Shown one piece after another: positions 1 to 6,437 of a DNA stretch of 7,550 nucleotides. Position 1 is the first letter of the stretch, and every line of letters begins with the position of its first letter. A program made the position numbers and the translations under genes. The notes under the pieces were generated by a model. The model was not told where the DNA came from, searched no databases, and worked only from the letters and a program-made list of their open reading frames with translations. This stretch comes from Cyclobacteriaceae bacterium (GTDB taxonomy: Bacteria; Bacteroidota; Bacteroidia; Cytophagales; Cyclobacteriaceae), in NCBI GenBank assembly GCA_025455445.1, contig JALOMN010000065.1, positions 1-7,550 on the forward strand, written 5' to 3'.

Positions 1-1710
1 ATTTTCCTGCGGTACTTCAATCACCTGACTCACATCGGTTATCGCTACTGATAGTTCTGCATACACCGGATTGCCTGAGCGATCTCTGAGCTCAAGGCCA
101 AGATCTATTTTACTCCGCGCCTTATAAAATTCATTACCGGCAAGCAACTTTATACTTACGGAAGATTCCGGAATGACTTCAGAAAAAGGTGTTACATCAG
201 GACGATCATACTCATCTAACACAGGAATAACACTTGTAAATAGTTCTTCTGATGGGTAATTCAACATCCAGTTTGTGTAAGCCCTGAGTATGTAATTTCC
301 CGGGTTTAATTTATCCGGCAGGTTGATAGAACCTTCACCAGAACCTCCATCAATAAAAACTTTTTTGGTCTGAAGTATTTTTTTATCCGATGAGATTAAC
401 TCTACATACAACACACTGCTTAATGAATCGATTAAATCAAGAGTGCGATAATTCATATATGCTTTCAACCAAATTCTTTCACCCGGATAGTAATAAGGTT
501 TATCAGTTTGAATATAGACTTTCTCCTGCATGCGGAATAACTTCAATGCAAGCGGAGAATTATTTTCATTTTGATTTACCACCGTTAATTGACCGGGCGC
601 ATAATTATAAGGAAGTAAATCAGCTACACGTGCCTGGAACATGGAGCCGGATACAATTAAATTAGAAGGATTCAACATCACTCCTTGGGAATTAACCCGC
701 AGAATTCCCCCACTTACCTGCAACCACGAAACCGGAAAGTTGATGTCGCTATATACTTTTACGGGTGTATTTGCTTTTGTAAAGTGTACCTCCAGCCTTT
801 GTTTTAACTGAATTATATATTCCTGGTTATCCTTGGAGGAAGTCACTTTATCAGCAAATGAAAAAGGCTCCACTGTTTTTTCAAGTTGCGCACCAAATGT
901 GCCGGTGCGCTGTGTCGCATTTTCAAATCCTTTTTTATCGGTGTAAATATTGAACCCCTCTTCTTTTGTGCGGCCTTCAATAATTGACTTAACTAAATGC
1001 CGGATGGAACCCTGATAAGCCTCTACTCTGTTTTGATTCCAGCTTTTTATCTTTTTATCATCGGTAGTTTGTAATTCTTCAAATCGTACTTCGCCATTAA
1101 TATTATAACCCTCTGAGGTAGATGCCAGATTTTTTAAATGATATTCGATACGATAACCCAGCGCATCATTTTCAATTTGCAACGGCCTGGAAGCAGTTGC
1201 GGTGAATAACTCCCGACCATTTTCTGCGGATTCATTAAACTCCAGCACCTCAGGATTGACAATTTTACACGAAGAAGAAAACCGGTTTGTGCCAAGAAAT
1301 ACGGTTTCAAATTTTTTCAATTGCTTCTGCCATACCTTATCGCGGGTGCCCGTAACAACCACATTTTCTAACATGACATCATCCGGAATAAGACGAATGT
1401 CGAGCTGCCTGGTTTCACCTGGTTTTATATCAACCCTTAGTCGGTATGATTTATAGCCCACAAATGAAAAAATAATTTCATTAGATCCCCCCGGTATATT
1501 TTCAAGCACATAGTTACCGGTTTTATCAGCGGATGTACCTATGGTTGTTTGATTGATAAACACATTGGTGAAAGGCAGAAACTCATTAGAATTTGCATCG
1601 CGCACCTTTCCTGAAATAATTGATGTTTGCGCTGCGCTTGTGTGTGATAGTAATATGGTCAATATCCCTATCATTCCGAAAAACCAACTTCTGGCAATGA
1701 ACCTATTCAT
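1..1710 (-). CDS. Exported CarboxypepD_reg-like / MG2-domain surface protein, partial (C-terminus beyond the left edge)
   Basis: An open frame of 570 codons runs from an ATG at 1710 to base 1 without a stop, so only the N-terminal part is present. Residues 1-27 look like a signal peptide (basic n-region, hydrophobic FGMIGILTILL, cleavage near SAA|Q). Residues 30-110 form a carboxypeptidase-regulatory-like beta sandwich (SGKVRDANSNEFLPFTNV, then FVGYKS and a VVVTG end). Residues 125-310 match, by memory, a region common in Bacteroidota proteins of this kind (FLGTNRFS, C148, NPEVLEF, LGYRIEYHL). Residues 396-500 resemble an alpha-2-macroglobulin MG2 domain (VYIQTDKPYYYPGERIWLKAY). Proteins of this type sit at the cell envelope and often continue into a TonB plug-like domain; the role is unknown and no partner is visible here. 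The gene is 169 bases downstream of the dehydrogenase gene. No consensus promoter or Shine-Dalgarno sequence is seen before the ATG. The coding call is secure; the function is not. Confidence 0.9.
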   Translation of the reverse strand, partial: MNRFIARSWFFGMIGILTILLSHTSAAQTSIISGKVRDANSNEFLPFTNVFINQTTIGTSADKTGNYVLENIPGGSNEIIFSFVGYKSYRLRVDIKPGETRQLDIRLIPDDVMLENVVVTGTRDKVWQKQLKKFETVFLGTNRFSSSCKIVNPEVLEFNESAENGRELFTATASRPLQIENDALGYRIEYHLKNLASTSEGYNINGEVRFEELQTTDDKKIKSWNQNRVEAYQGSIRHLVKSIIEGRTKEEGFNIYTDKKGFENATQRTGTFGAQLEKTVEPFSFADKVTSSKDNQEYIIQLKQRLEVHFTKANTPVKVYSDINFPVSWLQVSGGILRVNSQGVMLNPSNLIVSGSMFQARVADLLPYNYAPGQLTVVNQNENNSPLALKLFRMQEKVYIQTDKPYYYPGERIWLKAYMNYRTLDLIDSLSSVLYVELISSDKKILQTKKVFIDGGSGEGSINLPDKLNPGNYILRAYTNWMLNYPSEELFTSVIPVLDEYDRPDVTPFSEVIPESSVSIKLLAGNEFYKARSKIDLGLELRDRSGNPVYAELSVAITDVSQVIEVPQEN

Positions 1711-1730
1711 AAGGATATCAATTTGATTTA

Positions 1731-1789
1731 TAATGAATGCAACTGTAATGCTTAATCAGATAACATTTGTCAGCTGAAAACATTCATTA
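1731..1789. repeat. 9-bp inverted repeat upstream of the MG2 protein gene
   Basis: TAATGAATG at 1731-1739 is the exact reverse complement of CATTCATTA at 1781-1789, with 41 bases between. It lies in the 169-base gap before the start at 1710. It could be a paired protein-binding site or chance in AT-rich DNA. Confidence 0.35.
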
Positions 1790-1801
1790 AAGTTTAAAAA
1801 A

Positions 1802-1814
1802 ATTACACTGTAAT
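1802..1814. promoter_or_regulatory. 13-bp palindrome ATTACA-C-TGTAAT, possible operator
   Basis: ATTACACTGTAAT is a perfect 6-1-6 palindrome about 90 bases upstream of the MG2-protein start. The nine bases ACTGTAATG at 1807-1815 recur directly at 1742-1750, closer to the start. The symmetry and the repeated half suggest a dimeric regulator site, but no regulator is known and the site is short. Confidence 0.3.
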
Positions 1815-1866
1815 GAAAGCAGGATTATACTAGACAGGCTTTGAAGACAGCAATTATTCAAATTAT

Positions 1867-1883
1867 CTGAGTAATTAACTCAG
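1867..1883 (-). terminator. Stem-loop overlapping the stop codon of the dehydrogenase gene, possible weak terminator
   Basis: Read on the minus strand, CTGAGT-TAATT-ACTCAG forms a perfect 6-bp stem with a 5-base loop, and its left arm contains the TGA stop. It is followed by an AT-rich stretch (ATAATTTGAATAATT) with no clean run of T. It may terminate transcription or protect the 3' end; the missing U-tract keeps confidence low. Confidence 0.3.
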
Positions 1884-2638
1884 TTCCGCTTTACAATTGT
1901 AGCGCTGGCCTGTGCGGTTGGCAAAACAACTAAATCTGCTATCACCACATGAGCAGGTCGCGTAAGAGTAAATAGTATCAAATCTGCTATATCTTGACCT
2001 TTCAAAGGCTCCAATCCCTTATACACATTTGCTGCGCGCTCAGCATCGCCTTTAAAGCGAACCAACGAAAATTCAGTTTCAACCAGGCCAGGATGTATTG
2101 CTGTAACTTTAATACCATAAGCATTCAGGTCGATACGCATGCCTTTAGTGAGCGCATCCACCGCATATTTGCTGGCACAATACACGTTTCCATTGGCATA
2201 TACTTCTTTACCGGCAATAGATCCAATATTAATAATATGACCCGTTGTTCGTCTTATCATCTCAGGCATGACTGCTTTACTCACATATAATAAACCCTTC
2301 ACGTTAATATCAATCATGGCATCCCAGTCATCTTCGTTGCCCGTTTGGATGGGATCAAGGCCATGTGCATTGCCTGCATTGTTAATCAACACATCAATAT
2401 CTTTCCACTCAGCAGGTAACGTGGTGATGGCCTCCACCACCGCTTCCTTATTTCTCACATCAAATACACGGGTGAGTATAGATGTATGCGAGGTTAACTC
2501 CGTGGCCAGATTTTGCAACCGTTCTTCTCTTCTTCCACAAAGAATAAGTTTGAAATTATTTTTTGCGAGTAACCTGGCAGTAGCTTCTCCGATTCCGGAA
2601 GTTGCTCCGGTAATTAAGGCAATACGAGTATGCAGCAT
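1880..2638 (-). CDS. YdfG-like NADP-dependent short-chain dehydrogenase (3-hydroxy acid / L-allo-threonine dehydrogenase type)
   Basis: A 252-residue classical SDR, close to the 248 residues of E. coli YdfG. It has a Rossmann nucleotide site TGATSGIG at 10-17, a GRR (35-37) after beta-2 that favours NADP over NAD, D60, NNAG at 86-89, N112, and a catalytic set Ser140, Tyr153, Lys157 (YCASK), followed by PGLVETEF at 183-190. Stretches such as GRREERL, LPAEW, GHIINIGS and VRFKGD resemble YdfG, which oxidises the 3-hydroxyl of serine, L-allo-threonine and small 3-hydroxy acids using NADP+. A cytosolic enzyme; substrate is inferred from family only. The frame extends upstream to a TTG at 2692, but the ATG at 2638 places the Rossmann motif at the usual distance from the N-terminus and is preferred. 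It lies 161 bases after porT in the same direction; no promoter was recognised, so it may be read from upstream. Confidence 0.93.
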   Translation of the reverse strand: MLHTRIALITGATSGIGEATARLLAKNNFKLILCGRREERLQNLATELTSHTSILTRVFDVRNKEAVVEAITTLPAEWKDIDVLINNAGNAHGLDPIQTGNEDDWDAMIDINVKGLLYVSKAVMPEMIRRTTGHIINIGSIAGKEVYANGNVYCASKYAVDALTKGMRIDLNAYGIKVTAIHPGLVETEFSLVRFKGDAERAANVYKGLEPLKGQDIADLILFTLTRPAHVVIADLVVLPTAQASATIVKRN

Positions 2639-2799
2639 AATCTGAATATTATTATTCTTAAACGATGTATGTTGTAAAGTTAACTGATGCAAACCATGCT
2701 TGTGTGCTGCACAAAGAATTATTTAATGATCGGAAGTCTGGCAGGTTTTGCGGTATGCTGATTGTAGTTGAATGCTATCGCAAAAATTACGAAACGTAC

Positions 2800-3534
2800 T
2801 TATTGAAAAATCAGATATACCGCAATGGTATTGGTGTTGAGTCTGCTGATGGGGTCAGTATATGCGTTTGATTCATCACCCAGCACATTCACCAGACCCC
2901 GTGCAAAGCGTATTTCTTGTGAAAACTTGAACAACGGAAAATAAAAATCGAAACCGAGGCCGCCTTCAACCTGCAGATTAGTTCTTCGAATGTTCAACTC
3001 GGAAGTGGACTTAATCTCATTTTTACCTGAAAGCTCGATGCCGGGAGTCACACCGCCCACCATATACATGCGCACATTTCCTCTTCGCATGGATTTATAT
3101 TTTAACAAAATGGGAAGTTCCACATGGGTAGACTCTACAAACTGCACATCGGTAGATTCATCTGTATAAGTATAGCGCAATTTGTGTGTATAGAAACCTG
3201 CCTTCGGCATAATACGCAAATCCACAAATTCATTCACCCTCATATTTACCAAAAAACCAAGAGAGAAGCCGGGAGAAAACTCAGCCATTACCGAATGCAC
3301 CGTATCAAATTTTGGTGTCACAAACTGATCGGAATATTTTACCTGGTAAGCCGAGGTGTGCAGGCCAATCATAAAACCGTAGCTTACTTTGCGAGTGTCA
3401 TAATTAGGATTATTCTGATACACCCAGCGAAAAAGCTGTGCATGTGCCATATTGCAGGCCAGCAACACAATAATTGTAAGAATTATTTTGTGGCGGTATA
3501 CAACGAGCTTATTCCAAATGTTAATGGTGTGCAT
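2800..3534 (-). CDS. porT: PorT-family outer membrane beta-barrel protein (type IX secretion / gliding)
   Basis: A 244-residue exported protein. Residues 1-32 form a signal peptide (basic stretch VVYRHK, hydrophobic IILTIIVLLAC, cleavage AHA|QLF). The rest alternates polar and hydrophobic residues in short strands (for example FSPGFSLGFLVNMRVNEFVDL, in pieces, and VELPILLKYKS), with a YGFMIGLHTS first strand and an AVYLIFQ end, as expected of an 8-stranded OMP_b-brl_2 barrel. Length fits PorT/SprT, required for T9SS secretion in Porphyromonas and Flavobacterium, and the position just after ubiE is, from memory, a recurring PorT setting. The ATG at 3534 lies 52 bases inside ubiE; the next Met (residue 29) would destroy the signal peptide, so the overlap is real. 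It is probably transcribed from the promoter before ubiE. A tiny stem TACG-TTT-CGTA plus ATTTTTG follows the stop and is at best a poor terminator. Other small barrels share this fold, so the name rests on context as well. Confidence 0.85.
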   Translation of the reverse strand: MHTINIWNKLVVYRHKIILTIIVLLACNMAHAQLFRWVYQNNPNYDTRKVSYGFMIGLHTSAYQVKYSDQFVTPKFDTVHSVMAEFSPGFSLGFLVNMRVNEFVDLRIMPKAGFYTHKLRYTYTDESTDVQFVESTHVELPILLKYKSMRRGNVRMYMVGGVTPGIELSGKNEIKSTSELNIRRTNLQVEGGLGFDFYFPLFKFSQEIRFARGLVNVLGDESNAYTDPISRLNTNTIAVYLIFQ

Positions 3535-4205
3535 GAAGTATTTTTATAACCCAATTTATTCATTATGCTCACAAAATCATCACCATCCGGAAAAGCCTGC
3601 ACCGATTCCGGAAGGTATGTGTAAGCAGCCGGATCTTTGGAGATCATTTTGCCTACCTTCGGCAAGATAAAATTAAAGTAAAAATTATATAATTGTTTGA
3701 AAGGAAAAGAACGGGGTTTTGAAAACTCAAGCACAACCACTCTTCCACCTTCCTTTAACACTCTGCGCATATCCGTCAATCCCTTCTCAAGATTTTCGAA
3801 ATTGCGCACACCAAAGGCAACGATCACAGCATCAAATTTATTTTCTTCAAATGGAAGATTTTCTGAATCACCACTTCGCATTTCTATAATCGCATCATAT
3901 CCGCGCGCCTTCATTTTCTTTCTGCCCACTTCTAACATACCTTCGCTGATATCTACTCCAATTACCTTTTCAGGTTTAAGCGAAAGTGTTTCAATTGCAA
4001 AATCTCCGGTGCCTGTGGCGATGTCAAGTATCAGTTTGGGTTTGTCAGCAGCCAGCAACTTTACTGCCTTCTTGCGCCAACGAATGTCAATTCCCAGACT
4101 TAAAAAGTGATTCAGAAAATCGTACTTTCCACTAATGGAATCAAACATGCGGGCAACCTGCTCTTTCTTTCCTGTGCGATCTTCTTTATATGGAACTACT
4201 GTCAA
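3483..4205 (-). CDS. ubiE: Demethylmenaquinone methyltransferase UbiE/MenG
   Basis: A 240-residue class I SAM-dependent methyltransferase that adds the final ring methyl in menaquinone synthesis (2-demethylmenaquinone to menaquinone). UbiE enzymes can also act in ubiquinone synthesis, but Bacteroidota use menaquinone, so MenG activity is inferred. Visible motifs: the N-terminal family signature YDFLNHFLSLGIDIRWRK (28-45), SAM motif I LDIATGTGDFA (60-70), acidic D85 closing strand 2, SGDSENLPF (111-119), AFGVRNFENL (130-139), and AYTYLPESVQAFP (194-206). The C-terminal LTFGISSLYTATK is a normal family ending. The first codon is TTG: an in-frame TAA lies five codons upstream and the next Met (residue 20) would cut into the conserved N-terminus, while TVVPY at 2-6 looks like usual N-termini of the family. 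A consensus promoter lies 44 bases upstream, and porT starts inside the last 52 bases, so the two genes form an operon. Confidence 0.95.
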   Translation of the reverse strand: MTVVPYKEDRTGKKEQVARMFDSISGKYDFLNHFLSLGIDIRWRKKAVKLLAADKPKLILDIATGTGDFAIETLSLKPEKVIGVDISEGMLEVGRKKMKARGYDAIIEMRSGDSENLPFEENKFDAVIVAFGVRNFENLEKGLTDMRRVLKEGGRVVVLEFSKPRSFPFKQLYNFYFNFILPKVGKMISKDPAAYTYLPESVQAFPDGDDFVSIMNKLGYKNTSCTPLTFGISSLYTATK

Positions 4206-4248
4206 TGTATAGGTGGTTTATATGTATCTCTATTCAAACAATAAACCT

Positions 4249-4278
4249 CAAATTTAGTTAGATATCGCAGGCAAACAA
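4249..4278 (-). promoter_or_regulatory. Bacteroidota sigma-A promoter for ubiE-porT
   Basis: On the minus strand, TTG (4278-4276), a 19-base spacer and TAAATTTG (4256-4249) match the TTG / TAnnTTTG consensus of Bacteroidota exactly, with ideal spacing. It lies in the gap after the OmpA-family stop at 4283. Transcription would begin near 4243, giving a leader of roughly 40 bases before the TTG start at 4205. So ubiE-porT need not depend on read-through from the OmpA-family gene. Confidence 0.65.
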
Positions 4279-4282
4279 TTTG

Positions 4283-6283
4283 TTAATTCTGAATTACCTT
4301 AAATTCCACTCTTCTATTTATTTCGCGTCCACTTTCTTCATCATCATTTGATACAATGGGTTGCGTTTCACCATAACCCACCGAAGTTACGCGCTTTGCG
4401 TCCAGGCCTTTAGATATCAGGTATGCCCTTACAGCCTCTGCCCTGCGGTTGGAAAGACTCATGTTGTATTCATGTGTGCCCGTATCATCGGTGTGACCAC
4501 CAATTTCAATACGAACCTTTGTGTTTTGTTGTAAGAGCTTTATCAGTTTGTCTAATTCATCAAACGACTCCGGTTTTAAAATGGCTTGGTCAATATCAAA
4601 GAATACATGTCTTAATACTGAAACGGCACCTACATTTATCTTTTTCATCAAGATTTTTCGCTGCTCAACCATCTCTTTTTCAAATACACCACCAAGCGTG
4701 AATGTAATGTTTTCGAACAGGTAGCCATCCATCTCCACATACACCAGGTAATCTTTTGGCACGGGCGACATTACAATAAACTCATAATATCCATCACTGC
4801 TATTGCGACCAGCCACTGCGCTATTATCCATACCTCTCATTCTTACCGTGGCCTTGAGCAGGTCTTCCGTGTCAGCATCCAATACCAGCAATTCAAGTTT
4901 GTGAAGACTCACTTTTGGAGTTTCAACCACCACCTTTTCCTGTTGTTCCTCTTGCTTGTCGGTAATCAGATAGATATCTGAATAGCCATAACCTCCGGCC
5001 CGCTCTGAAGCAAAGTAAAAGCGATTGGGAGTTGATGTACCGGTAATAAAAATATCATCATCAGGAGTATTAATGGGATGACCGAGATTTTCGGGTTCAG
5101 ACCACTCGTTTTTTGCAGCATCAATTAAAGTGGCTTTAAAAATATCTCGTCCACCCATTCCTTTGCGACCCATCGAACTGAAGTATAACGTCTTTCCGTC
5201 ATAGTCGATGTAAGGTGCTTCTTCATCATATTCTGTATTGATGGATGGTCCCAGATTTTTAATTACACTCCACACACCTTTTGAGTTTTTGGTTGCAGAG
5301 TAAATATCAGACTTACCCAGACCTCCGGGTCGCTCGCTGGCAAAGTATATTGTGTTGCCATCTTTCGTGATGGTTACGGATGATTCATGATAAGGTGAAT
5401 TAATGGTACCCGGAAGTGGCTGAGGTGTATTCCAGGTGCCATCGGGCTGGCGCTCCGTAAAAAATATATCACCATCGCCCACGCCATCTTTGTATACAAA
5501 CAATGTATTGCCATCGGGCGATAAGGTAAGGTTTGAGTTATTATACTTTGAGTTTATAGGAGCACCGATATTCTTAGCGGGTGTCCATTTACCATTTACT
5601 TTTTCAGTTATGAAAATGTCTTCATACGGCTTGTTATCATCCCACACATTTTCATAGGTGTTTCCATCTCTTCTACGCGTAGTAAAAATCATTTGATTTT
5701 CATCTGCACTTACTACCGGTGCGTAATCGTCATATTCAGAATTAACCTCGCTGCCTAAGTTTATAATTGAAAACGATTTGGGGTTTGCTATTAATTCTTT
5801 GCCATTGTTAGACTCTTCTATTTTTCTATCCACTTCCTTTGCCGATATCTTTTCTAACCCGGCATAACTGGTACTGGTTTTATTCAGTCTGTCTTTATAA
5901 CGATCATAAAACTCAATGGCCTTATCAAATTTCGAATCATACTGATAACTGCGGCCAATCCAATATTCCAAATCAAAACGGTAATCCGGCATTTGGCGGT
6001 ATACACGCATAAAATATTTCACTGCCTCTTCCTTATTGATGGTAGTGATATGCATATAGCCCGCATCAAAATTAGCTTTCAGGTTGGTAGTATCTGTGTT
6101 GGCTGCAATCACCATCAGGTCACGAGCATCATCCATGGCGCGCGTGGAGGTAATCATGTCTTTGGCAAGTTCATAATATTCAACAGCTTGTTGCTTGTTT
6201 TGAGTCATCGACTGCGAATAGGAAAATTGCCACGATGCAATAAGCAAGCACAGCATTATAAAATATCGAACACTACGGTGCAT
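4283..6283 (-). CDS. PorE-like envelope protein: TPR, five PD40 blades, carboxypeptidase-regulatory-like domain, OmpA peptidoglycan-binding domain
   Basis: A 666-residue exported protein. Signal peptide 1-23 (hydrophobic YFIMLCLLIASW, cleavage SYS|Q). Helical TPR-like region about 31-158. Five PD40/WD40-like propeller blades start near 175, 238, 289, 343 and 399, each with an N-(I/L)-G...(I/V)N(S/T) lead, a D-G-(N/K)-T-(L/I) turn in most, and FASERPGG or similar ends. A carboxypeptidase-regulatory-like sandwich spans about 458-548, and an OmpA domain 556-666 (HVFFDIDQAILKP, GGHTDDTG, LSNRRAEAV). Asp599 and Arg614, 15 residues apart, match the pair that binds diaminopimelate in peptidoglycan. 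This order and length match Porphyromonas PorE, a T9SS component, which is a lipoprotein; here no lipobox cysteine follows the signal peptide (the only nearby Cys is residue 12, in IMLC). The frame opens at a TTG at 6304, but the ATG at 6283 gives a cleaner signal peptide. Many Bacteroidota carry several PD40-OmpA paralogs, so PorE identity is an inference strengthened by porT nearby. Confidence 0.9.
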   Translation of the reverse strand: MHRSVRYFIMLCLLIASWQFSYSQSMTQNKQQAVEYYELAKDMITSTRAMDDARDLMVIAANTDTTNLKANFDAGYMHITTINKEEAVKYFMRVYRQMPDYRFDLEYWIGRSYQYDSKFDKAIEFYDRYKDRLNKTSTSYAGLEKISAKEVDRKIEESNNGKELIANPKSFSIINLGSEVNSEYDDYAPVVSADENQMIFTTRRRDGNTYENVWDDNKPYEDIFITEKVNGKWTPAKNIGAPINSKYNNSNLTLSPDGNTLFVYKDGVGDGDIFFTERQPDGTWNTPQPLPGTINSPYHESSVTITKDGNTIYFASERPGGLGKSDIYSATKNSKGVWSVIKNLGPSINTEYDEEAPYIDYDGKTLYFSSMGRKGMGGRDIFKATLIDAAKNEWSEPENLGHPINTPDDDIFITGTSTPNRFYFASERAGGYGYSDIYLITDKQEEQQEKVVVETPKVSLHKLELLVLDADTEDLLKATVRMRGMDNSAVAGRNSSDGYYEFIVMSPVPKDYLVYVEMDGYLFENITFTLGGVFEKEMVEQRKILMKKINVGAVSVLRHVFFDIDQAILKPESFDELDKLIKLLQQNTKVRIEIGGHTDDTGTHEYNMSLSNRRAEAVRAYLISKGLDAKRVTSVGYGETQPIVSNDDEESGREINRRVEFKVIQN

Positions 6284-6301
6284 AGATATGAATGCGTTAT
6301 T

Positions 6302-6335
6302 CAAAATTGTTAATCACTTTATCGTATCGGGGCAA
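6302..6335 (-). promoter_or_regulatory. Possible promoter of the OmpA-family gene
   Basis: On the minus strand, TTG (6335-6333), a 23-base spacer and CAATTTTG (6309-6302) resemble the TTG / TAnnTTTG promoter with one mismatch in the -7 box and a long spacer. Its last three bases are the TTG that could be mistaken for the start codon. Transcription would start near 6296, about 13 bases before the ATG at 6283. The -33 TTG overlaps one AAGTTAC word. Weak evidence. Confidence 0.3.
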
Positions 6336-6411
6336 GTTACTAAATATAACCGCTTGAAAAAGAGAGTAAAGTCCTTCTAAAGTTACACGAAAATTACATT
6401 CTATGTAACTT
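6334..6411. promoter_or_regulatory. AAGTTAC/GTAACTT cluster with TTACAT-TCT-ATGTAA dyad in the divergent spacer
   Basis: AAGTTAC occurs at 6334-6340 and 6380-6386 and its complement GTAACTT at 6405-6411. The last two extend to an 8-bp inverted repeat (AAGTTACA 6380-6387, TGTAACTT 6404-6411). Inside, TTACATTCTATGTAA at 6394-6408 is a perfect 6-3-6 palindrome. The cluster lies between the divergent OmpA-family and engB starts, where a regulator could act on either. It could also form a hairpin in the engB leader. No consensus promoter for engB was found here. Confidence 0.35.
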
Positions 6412-6437
6412 ACCGGCATATTATTATAAAAAGCCTT

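Noticed and set aside
390..1456. Plus-strand frames of 91 and 84 codons in the left part
   Set aside because: They are antisense to the continuous 570-codon minus-strand frame with signal peptide and domains, which runs off the window and explains this region.
1994..2645. Two plus-strand frames (98 and 125 codons) opposite the dehydrogenase gene
   Set aside because: They lie antisense to a well-supported SDR, and their proteins are rich in Ser, Cys and Ile without any domain.
2786..2798. TACG-TTT-CGTA stem followed by ATTTTTG after the porT stop (minus strand) as a terminator
   Set aside because: Four base pairs are too few for an intrinsic terminator; read-through into the dehydrogenase gene cannot be excluded.
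2665..2871. Plus-strand frame of 68 codons in the gap between the dehydrogenase and porT
   Set aside because: It overlaps the porT 3' end on the opposite strand, has no recognisable domain, no promoter and an unremarkable composition; most likely a chance frame.
3124..4110. Plus-strand frames of 141, 72 and 137 codons opposite porT and ubiE
   Set aside because: The minus strand carries clear family motifs throughout; the plus-strand products have no recognisable features.
6354..6385. TTG-N21-TAAAGTTA as an engB promoter
   Set aside because: Two of six fixed -7 bases mismatch the consensus; in AT-rich DNA this is expected by chance.
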